From positions 28,900,402-28,964,401 of the forward strand of contig OY821750.1 of NCBI GenBank assembly GCA_963682055.1: DNA of 64,000 nt, written 5' to 3'. Source of the stretch: Primula veris. Lineage: Eukaryota; Streptophyta; Magnoliopsida; Ericales; Primulaceae. The translations under genes and the position numbers were made by a program. A model generated the notes under the pieces. That model was given only the letters and a program-made list of their open reading frames with translations. It did not search any database and was not told the origin of the DNA. Positions 55,433 to 64,000 of the stretch are shown piece after piece (positions within the stretch are counted from its first letter, which is position 1; every line of letters starts with the position of its first letter).

Positions 55433-56091
55433 ACATGTGAGAAAGGGAGATGTACCATTTTGAGTTTACTTGTAAATACCCTTTAATGTTTCCTCCCTTT
55501 TATTGTTCTACTATTAATTGTAATTATAACCATTCCACTTTACACATAATATGGTCTTGATACAATCTTCACAAGGGAAAGTGCATTGGTAAAATTAATA
55601 TTTGGTAAAAGTAGCTAGAATTCAGAAGCATGCATATCATTTAATTGGCCTTCTCAATACATTACAAATAATTTATTGACATACTATTATTTTGAAACTT
55701 TTCCTATACTAGCATGTTTCCTTTCGTAGCAATGGTCCGAATTATGGCATCGATACATGCAAATTTCATTCAATTCATACCATTCTTAAATTGACTTATA
55801 AATTTTTTATATGTTTTAATGTATGATAAATTTTGGTTTAACGGGATGGAAACACTCTTCAAATTTTAGAAAATAGAAATCAATTTAACCATCCGTTTAT
55901 GATATTTTAGAGTAAACCAGCATCTTGTAATGTTTAATGTTGGTATTCATCTCCTATAATTATCACAGTAAAGTACATGAAATAAGATAAATTTATATAC
56001 GATTAACTTTAAAGGTGGTGACTAATTAAAGACCTCTAAGTTGCGATCTTTCTTTGTCTCATAGGTCATCATCAACAATGACACAAATAGT
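55433..56091. other. upstream sequence of defensin-like gene copy 1
   Basis: It matches 59459-61659 of the second unit apart from the insertions there at 59552-59755 and 59947-61281. No other gene is seen. Confidence 0.5.
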
Positions 56092-56765
56092 TAGGGCCAG
56101 TTTTTGGGTTAAACCCAAAAGTTACGGCCCTAAAGCCCCAAACACCGATTAATTTTAGGCCTCAATTTTATAACAAAAGTTATAATATACTCCATCCGTT
56201 ACCAATTAATTTTTTATTATGAAACTACGTGCAATTTTGACCGGCCAATAACTTGTATCAAAATTATCGTAATGAAATTTTTCAAAATTTAATCAAATAG
56301 TTCAAACATTAAATTATATGATTTAGTTTTAAAAAAATTCATTTCGACAATTTTGATACATGTTATAAGCCGGTCAAAATTGCACGTAATTTCATAGAGG
56401 ACAATTAATTAGGAACGGATGGAGTATATAAATAAATATACAATTCAAAAAATATAATGAAATTTTAAGTAGCTGAGTGGTTAGTATAGGGAACAAAAGT
56501 TTCTCTTCTCCCCAATGATACATGTTCGAATCATGCTACTTACTTTTTTTATTTAACAATAACAGTATTATATTATTACATTAAGCATTCACATAGTTTA
56601 TAGTAAAGCAATTTCTGTTATAATATATTAAATCTTTCAGAAAAAAATACTTTTTTCATAAAATATAACAGATTTGATCCTAATTTCTATGGAAAAAAAT
56701 TGCGAAGAAAAAAAGGCTCTTATTTTTCGTGGCCTAGAGCCTCCTAAAGTCTAAAACTGGCCCTG
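56092..56765 (+). mobile_element. hAT-type MITE, copy 2, carrying a nested Stowaway
   Basis: The ends TAGGGCCAGTTTTTGGG and (inward) CAGGGCCAGTTTTAGAC are inverted, with an exact 8-bp duplication CAAATAGT at 56084-56091 and 56766-56773. The element at 61660-61991 occupies the same position in the second duplication unit, so insertion preceded the duplication. Confidence 0.8.
56190..56424 (+). mobile_element. Stowaway-type MITE (235 bp)
   Basis: The ends CTCCATCCGTTACCAATTAATT and (inward) CTCCATCCGTTCCTAATTAATT are inverted and flanked by TA on both sides, the Tc1/mariner target. Long inner self-complementarity includes GCAATTTTGACCGGC. It is nested in the hAT-type MITE and absent from the equivalent place in the second unit (near 61755), so it arrived after the duplication. 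Confidence 0.85.
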
Positions 56766-56989
56766 CAAATAGTTAGAACAGGGGTTTGTTGGCTTAGACC
56801 GTATGTGTTAGTACTTTAGAGGATATTTGCTTCGTCCCGATTAACAAGTCAGGGAAGGAGGACAACTTAAGTGTGACATTATACAAGGGATGGAGTATAT
56901 TCAGTTAATTCTGGTTACCATCTAGTGATTTCCGATGACTACATAAACTCCAAGATTAGCATATCGTTCTCGATTGGTCAGGATGCCTG

Positions 56990-57860
56990 GAAATGCATTT
57001 GAAAAGCGAAAACGGCTCCCCAACTGCAACACTTTTTTTGGAGAGTTATCTTTAATACTTTGACCACAGAGGAGAAGCTTTTTAGAAGAAATTGTGGTCA
57101 TGATCGAAGTTGCCCACTATGCAATAGACATCAGGAAACTGTTGAACACCTACTGCCACAATGTACTTGAACGAAAAACGTATGGTTTGGATGGCCTTTG
57201 AGTATTGTATTAATCCGGATTCAATTATTACATTGGTTACTTGGTTTGTCTTGTTTTGTGATACTTATCGAGCTCGTAATTGTATAGGACTAGCTCTAAT
57301 ATTTGTTCGCAAATATGGAAAGAAATGAATGATTTTATTTTTAATAATGCAAAAGTGAATCCAAAAAAAGTGACCAGGCTAGTGATGGAAATTTATAATG
57401 ATTTTTTTAAGGCTAACTATGACTCAAATGAAACTTATGCACTTACTACCAAGGAATGTATGGAAACAAGGTCTAAACCACCCCATGGTTATCTTAAAAT
57501 TAATACTGACGCAGCCATAAAGTTATCTAGGAAGATGGCAAGATTGTACACGATGACAGTGGGACCTTAATCGATATGTGGTCGGGTAGCTTGAGTGTCT
57601 CGTCTCCGTTGATGGCTGGAGCGTTAATACTACGTATTTCTTGTGAGCATGCGATTACTATGAGATGGAGAAATGTTATTTACCAATCCGATAACCGGGA
57701 ATTGATTAGCATATGCACTATAAACTAGAAGTCAATCCCATTGGAAAACTATACAATAATTGAGGATATCAAAACCTTGAAGGAGGGAAAGAATTGGTGT
57801 TTCATGGGACCAAGATGCACTGACGCTTATGCTGCAGCCAATTTCTTGCTATTTTTGTGA
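56990..57860 (+). pseudogene. LINE-derived relic (zf-RVT and RNase H-like), copy 1
   Basis: Across frame changes the plus strand shows the plant LINE segment HDAWKCIW…KTAPQL near 56980-57040 and the zinc-finger-like CPLCNRHQETVEHLL at about 57110-57155. These are followed by IWKEMNDFIFNNAKVNPKK (57313-57369) and the RNase H-like start KPPHGYLKINTDAA (57475-57516). Later codons read LISICT near 57700. Several stops and shifts are present, so it is dead. A diverged copy lies at 62195-63096. Confidence 0.65.
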
Positions 57861-58280
57861 GAGATAGCACTGCGAATTCGCTTTCGAATGTAATTGACGT
57901 GTATTGACAAAGACTTAACTAAATATTATGAGATTTAAAAAAAAAACCTAAACTAGTACTAGTAATAATTCAAATTGTATAATTTTTCTGAGTTAATTAA
58001 TTAGGGATTATATGGTTTATACTCGTGCGTAATTTAATTTATCTCCATGTAAGAGGAACCAATAAAAGAAAGCAACCAAAGACAAATAGCAATAAGCAGG
58101 CAGCTCAATATAAGTAGAAAAAGATAAAATGTTATTATTTATAGTCGAATTGGAACCGTCTCTCTAAATTTTACCCATCTTTCATTTTCTTCTATTAGCA
58201 CTAGGTTGAATAATACAACCTTTTAACTTGTAAGTTTAGGAATTCATTAACGGATTAGCCCGAGTAGTTAGCTCACATTG

Positions 58281-58282
<2 letters not shown>
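57861..58282. other. end of unit 1 and start of unit 2
   Basis: No gene is seen. Unit 2 sequence is recognisable from about 58140 (TAGTCGAATTGGAACC). GCACTA-like microhomology around 58197-58202 matters for the later duplication. Confidence 0.4.
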
Positions 58283-58318
<36 letters not shown>

Positions 58319-58325
58319 TATATAT
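58283..58325 (+). repeat. (AT)n microsatellite
   Basis: About 20 AT units with one GA interruption. The same site is a short AT run in unit 1 and is split by an insertion in unit 3. Confidence 0.9.
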
Positions 58326-58624
58326 TGAACCCAAATTAATAAGTCTTCAAAAACAATATCTATTTATAACTTTGTAAATTCGTTTAAATAACTAGACTTG
58401 GTACTTGGTAGAAGATAACATTTTAATTAGTAACTTATAATTTAGGAATGCATCTAATTAATGGTAAATTGATATAATGAAATTAAAGAAATAGCTCAAG
58501 TAGTAAACCCCAAAACCACAAATATTATATTGAAGCCAAACGTATCTCTAAAACCGGAGCCCTTTTAGTATCTTTCACATATTCAGTCGTTAAACAAATA
58601 ACCATACTACTTTACCAACTAAGT

Positions 58625-59386
58625 TTAGCAATCGAAATCGCATTGGCATATGTCGCCAAAGTCGAATTTGGTGAGAAGTCCTTGGCCATTCGTATAACCG
58701 CTGCATACATTATTACAGTTGTCGTAAATATTCGGGCCGTCTTTTATTAGTGCTCCAGTTTGAACCCTACACCTTTTGGAAATAGTATCACCACATTTGT
58801 AAGAGCAAAAACACAACGGAGGACTGGTGCCTATATTTGTAGTAATTCCCTGAGCTTCATCTGCTGGATTAGAACGCAAACCTTTACACTCGGCATCACA
58901 ATTATCAACAAGATCTGCACTTCCAATTAAGGACATGCAATCTCGTAGCGGGCCTTTTTGTTGAAACCTTGCCATTACTGCATTAAATCATGTGTCGTTC
59001 CAGATTTTATCAGAACAGCAATATTAATAAATTCCGAGTATCCATGTTACATTTTATAGAATGAGTAATTATCAGTCATGGTAAATTTATTTTGCTATAG
59101 TTTCTGTTAATTTAAATTTACCATGTGCATGTTAGACTTTCTGGTTGAAAAGTTGGCATTAGCCTTTAGAAATTGAAAAGGACTAATGCATTTTGTTATA
59201 ACTGCAAAATTAGAATGGCATAAAATAAGCCTAAACATAGGTCCAAGTGTGTTTAAAAAACATATACTATATTCAATTTGATCATATGTTAGTAAACATG
59301 AGAACAAATTAAAAGGAAAAAAAATCAGATATACCTGAACTAGCAAGAAGAATAACAAGAACGGACAATACCAAAGACTTGGACAT
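58625..59386 (-). CDS. secreted two-domain defensin-like (CSαβ) protein, copy 2
   Basis: Minus-strand exons 59386-59335 and 58977-58625 join (GT-AG) to 134 aa, with one codon fewer in the signal peptide than copy 1. All twelve mature cysteines are kept (CDAECKG…LCFCSYKC; CNNVCSG…CQCDFDC). I count about 23 amino-acid differences from copy 1 over the 116 residues from the second Met, grouped in the loops between cysteines. The frame is intact, but the TATA box has become TACAAATTA (59447-59458), so expression may differ. Its function cannot be told from sequence. Confidence 0.8.
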
Positions 59387-59446
59387 CTTTGCTTTATTTT
59401 AAGTTCGTGTATGTAGTACTCTATACTCTGAAGATAGGTCAGGGGT

Positions 59447-59458
59447 TAATTTGTAGTT
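59447..59458 (-). promoter_or_regulatory. altered TATA box of defensin-like gene copy 2
   Basis: The minus strand reads AACTACAAATTAACCCC where copy 1 has GACTATAAATTAACCCC. Confidence 0.55.
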
Positions 59459-59551
59459 ACATGTGAGAAAAGGGAGATGTACCATTTTGATTTTACTTGT
59501 AAATACCTTTTAATGTTTTCCCCCTTTTATGGTTCTACTATTAATTGTAAG

Positions 59552-59755
59552 AGTATTACCATAACTGTTTAAAAAATTTGTCCAAAAATCTTATTCGTTG
59601 AGGTGAGATGACGGATTAGATAGACCAATTATGCATTAATTAAAAATATGATTTCATAAATATCAAAATAAAAATGATTGGTACGCGTGACTCGTCACAT
59701 CAGCGGATAAGGTTTTTAAATGAGTATTTTGGATGAGTATATAATTTATCAAATC
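59552..59755 (+). mobile_element. 204-bp insertion unique to unit 2
   Basis: Unit 1 reads ATTAATTGTAATTATA at this place. Here GTAA is repeated on both sides (59548-59551 and 59756-59759) of 204 extra bases. The ends are only weakly inverted, so the family is unknown. Confidence 0.5.
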
Positions 59756-59946
59756 GTAATTATAGCCATTCCACTTTACACATAATATGGTCTTGATACA
59801 ATCTTCACAGGAAAGTGCATTGGTAAAAGTAATATTAGCTTTAACTTCTATGAGATTATTACAGTAGCTAGAATTCAGAAACATGCACATCATTTAATTG
59901 GGCTTCTTAATACTTCACAAATAATTTATTGACATGCTATTATTTT

Positions 59947-61281
59947 GGGGGAGTTCTTTTTCCATTAGCTCATTATAAATTTAGTTGAGTGAAAATGTTA
60001 CTTTTTATATTTAAAGAGTCATTTATACTTTGCATGATTTTCTAGTCTCATCAAAATATACTATCTATAAATATTTAATTATTGTTAATATTATTTTTTA
60101 ATAATAAATTCTTTTTTATAGTTAGAATAAACATAAGTGGTAAGATGTGGTCCAAACAATATTAATTTTTAATATTTGACGAGACCAATTTCATCTCTAG
60201 TTATGAAGAGAGATAGTGGCGCTCTTCAAAAATAAAGAGTCAATTATGAGGCTGATATGATAAGTTTTTTCAATCTAATCTTATCAAATATAGAGAAAGT
60301 GAATTTTGATGAGACAAATGTGAATTCTCTTACTCAGCACAATAAGAGACTCATGATTGAAAATTCCGGATCCACGTGCAGAATCCGGACTTTCCAACTC
60401 TACGTCGTACTTGGCTATTAGCTCACATTAAATTGAATTATTTATGGTATTCTCAACCCTATGTATTATTAGTTCCCATTAAATTGAATTATTTGTGGTT
60501 TTTATATTATGAAAATGTATTTTAATTTAACAATTTAACTTATTAATAAACAAACAACTTTTTCTCAATATTATAAAAGATTGAATAAAAATCCAACAAT
60601 ATTGTAACTTATTAGCAAATATAAATTGGATTCATAGTTATATTTATTAACATAAAATTTAAGCTCAACAATTGTATAATGAAATTGATTTGAGAAAAAA
60701 ATTAGTAATTTTATAATTATATATAGAGATGGTGGCCGGAACTTTTAGGATTTATTTAGGAGAAATTGTAAAGACAGTTGTAGAATGAAATTGATTTGAG
60801 AAAAAAAATTAGTAATTTTATAATTATATATAGAGATGGTGGCCGTAAACTTTAGGGTTTATTTAGGAGAAATTGTGAAGAAAACTAATATAACGATGAC
60901 TCCAATTTATATTTGCTAATAAATTATAATATTGTTGGATTTTTATTCAATCTTTTATAATATTGAGAAATATTTGTTTGTTTATTAATAAGTTAAATTG
61001 ATAAATTAAAATACATTTTCATAGTATAAAAAACTACAAATAATTCAATTTAATGAGACCAAATAATGCGTAGGATTGAGAAACTCACGAATAATTCAAT
61101 TTAATGTGAGCTAATAGCCACGTAGAGCGTGGGGTTGGAAAGTCCAGGTTCTGTGTGGATTTTTTTCATCAACTTATTTATTTGTGAATTAAAAAAATAA
61201 TGGTGCCACGTGGACCCGGAATTCTCAATCCCGAGTTTCTTATTGTTATGAGTAAACAGCACAATGAAAAAATAACTCCCC
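59947..61281 (+). mobile_element. 1,335-bp composite insertion unique to unit 2, with long internal inverted repeats
   Basis: The ends GGGGGAGTTCTTTTT and (inward) GGGGAGTTATTTTTT are inverted, and an exact 8-bp duplication ATTATTTT (59939-59946, 61282-61289) flanks it. Unit 1 lacks it. Inside, about 60330-60640 pairs with about 60900-61255 as inverted arms (shared marks AATTCCGG-TCCACG, TTAAATTGAATTATT, CCAACAATATT). In the loop a stretch with ATATATAGAGATGGTGGCCG occurs twice (about 60675-60765 and 60788-60880). No transposase is seen. Confidence 0.75.
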
Positions 61282-61659
61282 ATTATTTTTATACCTTTCC
61301 TATACCAGCATGTTTCCCTTCGTAGTAATGATCCGAATTATAACATCAATACATGCAAATTTCATACAATTCATACAATTCTTAAATTGACTTATAAATT
61401 TTGGTTTAACCGGATGGAAACACTCGTCAAACTTTTGAAAATAGAAATCAATTTAACCATTCGTTTATGATATTTTAGGGTAAACCAGCCTCTTGTAATG
61501 TTTAGTGTTGGTATTCATCTCTTATAATTATCACAGCAAAAACTACATGAAATAAGATAAATTTATATACGATTAATTTTAAAGTTGGTGACTAATTAAA
61601 GACCTCCAAGTTGCGATCTTTCTTTTATCTCATAGGTCATCAACAATAATACAAACAGT

Positions 61660-61991
61660 CAGGACCGGTTTTTGGGTAGATCCAAGGGTTATGGGTCTAG
61701 AGGCTCTAAAAACCGATTAATTTTATGTCTCAATCTTATGACAAAAGTTATATGTATATATAAATATACAGTTCAATCAGTGTCATGAAATTTTTAATAT
61801 CTTAATGGTTAGTATAGGAAACAAAAGTTTCTGTTCTTTCCAATGATGCAGGTTCAAATCCTGAAGTAAATTAATTTCTATTATAATATATTAAAACTTT
61901 CAGAAAAAACTTGTTTTTATAAAATATGCGAATAAAAAAATCCCTTTATTTCTGGTGGCTTATAGCCTCCTAAAGTCTAAAATCGGCCTTA
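61660..61991 (+). mobile_element. hAT-type MITE, copy 3 (332 bp)
   Basis: The ends CAGGACCGGTTTTTGGG and (inward) TAAGGCCGATTTTAGAC are inverted, with flanks CAAACAGT (61652-61659) and CAAATAGT (61992-61999). It occupies the same site as 56092-56765 in unit 1, without the nested Stowaway. Confidence 0.75.
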
Positions 61992-62194
61992 CAAATAGTT
62001 AGAACATGAGTTTGTTGGCTGAGACCGTATATGTTAGTACTATAGAGGATATTTGCTCCGTCCCGATTAACAAGTCGGGGAAAAAGGACCACTTAAGTGT
62101 GACACTATACGAGGAATGGAGTATATTCGGTTAATTCTTGTTACCATCTAGTGATTTCCGATGACGACATAAACTCCAAAATTAGCAAATCGTT

Positions 62195-63096
62195 CTCGAT
62201 TGGTCATGATGCCTGGAAATGCATTTGGAATGCGAAAACGGCTCCCCATCTGTAACACTTTTTCTGGAGAGCTATCTCGACTACTCTGGCCACAAAAAAG
62301 AAACCTGTTAGAAGAAATTGTGGTCATGATCGAACTTGCCCACTATGCAATAGACATCAGGAAACTGTTGAACACCTACTATCGCAATGTACTTGAACGA
62401 AAAACGTATGGTTTGGATGTACTTTGAGTATTGTATTAAACCGGATTCAATTATTACATTGGCTACTTGATTTGTCCAGGATTGTGATACTTATCGAGCT
62501 CGTAATTGTATTGGACTAGCTCTAATATTTGTCGGCAAATATGGAAAGAAATGAATGATTTTATCAATGTTGGCAAATATGGAAAGAAATGAATGATTTT
62601 ATTTTTAATAATGCAAAAGTGAATTCAAAAAAAGTGACCAGGCTACTTATGGAGATTTATAATGATTTTTTGAAGGGTAACTATGACTCAAATGAAACTT
62701 ATGCACTTGCTATCAAGGAATGTTTGGAAAAAATGTCTAAACCACCTCATGGTTATCTTAAAATTAATACTGGCGCAGCCATAAAGTTACCAAGTAAGAT
62801 GGTAAGTTGTTGACTGATTGTACGTGATGACAATGGAATCTTAGTCGATATGTGGTCGGGTAGTTTGAGTGCCTCGTCTCCCTTGCTGGCCAGAGCATTA
62901 ATACTATCTATTACTTGTGAGTATGCGATTACTATGAGATGGAGAAGTGTTGTTTACTAATACGATAACTGGGAATTTATTAGCATATGCACTATAAACT
63001 AGAAGTCGATCCCATTGAAAAACTATACAATAATTGAGGATATCAAAACGTTGAAGGAGGGCAAGAATTGGTGTTTCATGGGACCCAGATGCACTA
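62195..63096 (+). pseudogene. LINE-derived relic (zf-RVT and RNase H-like), copy 2
   Basis: It has the same segments as 56990-57860: GHDAWKCIWNAKTAPHL near 62201, CPLCNRHQETVEHLLSQCT near 62337, MNDFIFNNAKVNSKKVTRLL at 62589 and KPPHGYLKINTGAA near 62742. The catalytic-region Asp (NTDAA in copy 1) is Gly here. A short internal duplication (62538-62562 against 62574-62598, GGCAAATATGGAAAGAAATG) is present. It is broken by several stops and ends abruptly at the junction with unit 3 (GATGCACTA, 63088-63096). Confidence 0.65.
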
Positions 63097-63192
63097 AGTT
63101 GAATAATACAACCTTTTAACTTGTAAGTTTTGGAATTAATTAACGGATTAGCCTGAGTAGTTAGCTCACATTGTTAATATATATATATATAT

Positions 63193-63809
63193 AATTTGCC
63201 GACGTGTTGCGTATGTGACACGTAGTTGCATAAATATGATCCGACACAAATAAATTTAACATTTTCAAAATGTTTATAAAAATAATTTGATGAATATCCT
63301 AAAAATATAATGTTTTATTGTTATAGTAATATAAAAATATATGTATGATAATTTGTTTGATAGTTGGAAAAAATATATATTTATTTATTTATTTAAATTG
63401 TATTAAGTTATTTTAATAATTACTAAATTAGAATATGGTATTTTTAGAAAAAATGGATAAAATTGGGCAGCCTCAAGATTTAGTATGATATTATTCTATT
63501 ATAATAAGTCAATACAAGTCAAATGAGACTGTCAAATTTAGCCATTTTTTTTTCTTAAAATACTCATATATTTTCTTATTAATTAACATAATAACTACTT
63601 TCATAAAAAATAAAAACTAATTAAACTATTTCTTTCTCTTTAACCACATAAAATTTCTTATATCTTATTTTTTTTTTCTCTAAATATTTGTTTCATCATC
63701 ACAATTTATATCATATTTTTTTCTTATATCCCTTTTTTTACTCTACATTTGTATTATCATCATAATTTATAGCGTTTCACACGTAACACGTGGGTATTGT
63801 TTACTAGTG
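63193..63809 (+). mobile_element. 617-bp insertion in the AT repeat of unit 3
   Basis: Unit 2 has an uninterrupted AT run at this place (58283-58325). The ends are inverted: GCCGACGTGTTGCGTATGTGAC on the left against the right end read inward, ACCCACGTGTTACGTGTGAAAC. The interior shares blocks with 18522-18830 in opposite orientation. No coding capacity is seen. Such elements inserted in TA repeats are common, but I cannot name the family. Confidence 0.65.
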
Positions 63810-63819
63810 TATATATATA

Positions 63820-64000
63820 TATATTGAACCCAAATTAATAAGTCTTCAAAAACAATATATTTTTATAACTTTACAAATTCTTTCATAAAAAAATAACTAG
63901 ACTTGGTACTTGGTAGAAGATAACACTTTAATTAGTAACTTATAATTTAGGAATGCATCTAATTAATGGTAAATTGATATAATGAAATTAAAGAAATAGC
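63820..64000 (+). repeat. start of the third defensin-like duplication unit
   Basis: From TTGAACCCAAATTAATAAGT onward the sequence follows 58326-58500 (and 54237-54415) closely. It breaks off at the window end about 125 bases before the place where the next minus-strand defensin-like stop codon is expected. Confidence 0.85.

Noticed and set aside
62200..62427. 75-codon frame starting MVMMPGNAFG
   Set aside because: It is out of frame with the zf-RVT similarity of the LINE relic at the same place.
1..64000. tRNA, rRNA and snRNA genes
   Set aside because: I saw no cloverleaf with A and B boxes and no rRNA signature by eye; a covariance-model scan would be needed to exclude them.

Overview
This is plant nuclear DNA, most likely from a eudicot. 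The host genes have long AT-rich introns with GT-AG borders, and the families are plant ones: Derlin, profilin, OXS3-like and defensin-like. The spaces between them are filled with LTR retrotransposons (Ty1/copia and Ty3/gypsy of the Tat/Retand type), CACTA, hAT, Mutator-like and Stowaway-type MITEs, and LINE relics. I cannot name the species.

Layout. 1-4468: two decayed copia elements, the first inserted into the pol gene of the second. 5689-5879: a CACTA MITE with an intact target duplication. 6299-12742 (+): a seven-exon Derlin-1 gene (ER-associated degradation), with a 3.2 kb first intron that holds decayed internal repeats and MITEs. 14374-17192 (+): a three-exon profilin gene (actin binding). 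17.6-20.1 kb: inverted repeats and a 505-bp near-perfect hairpin. 20926-21907 and 25032-25778 (+): two tandem OXS3-family genes whose upstream regions are also duplicated.

27277-38340 is a full-length Tat-type gypsy element (element A): 692-bp LTRs, TTATG target duplication, gag-pol broken by two frameshifts and one stop, a 79-bp tandem array after pol, and a spliced antisense gene with its own TATA box. 39436-51369 is a second Tat-type element (element B) with a GAATC target duplication. Its 5' LTR is cut to 94 bp and everything up to integrase is deleted. It has a composite 38/48-bp tandem array after integrase and an unusually rich antisense region: a spliced gene of about 700 codons, two further coiled-coil genes, and five small coiled-coil genes, each with its own TATA-like box. 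This antisense accessory cluster is the most unusual content of the window.

51.4-54.2 kb holds three hAT-like elements. 53.5 kb to the end is a tandem segmental duplication (two units plus the start of a third). Each complete unit carries a minus-strand gene for a secreted two-domain defensin-like protein (54544-55359 and 58625-59386) followed by a LINE-derived relic. Comparing the units gives empty sites for several later insertions.

DER1, profilin, the OXS3-like pair and the defensin-like pair look intact. Essentially all other long open frames belong to mobile elements or are frame shadows. All calls were made by eye; no database search was run.
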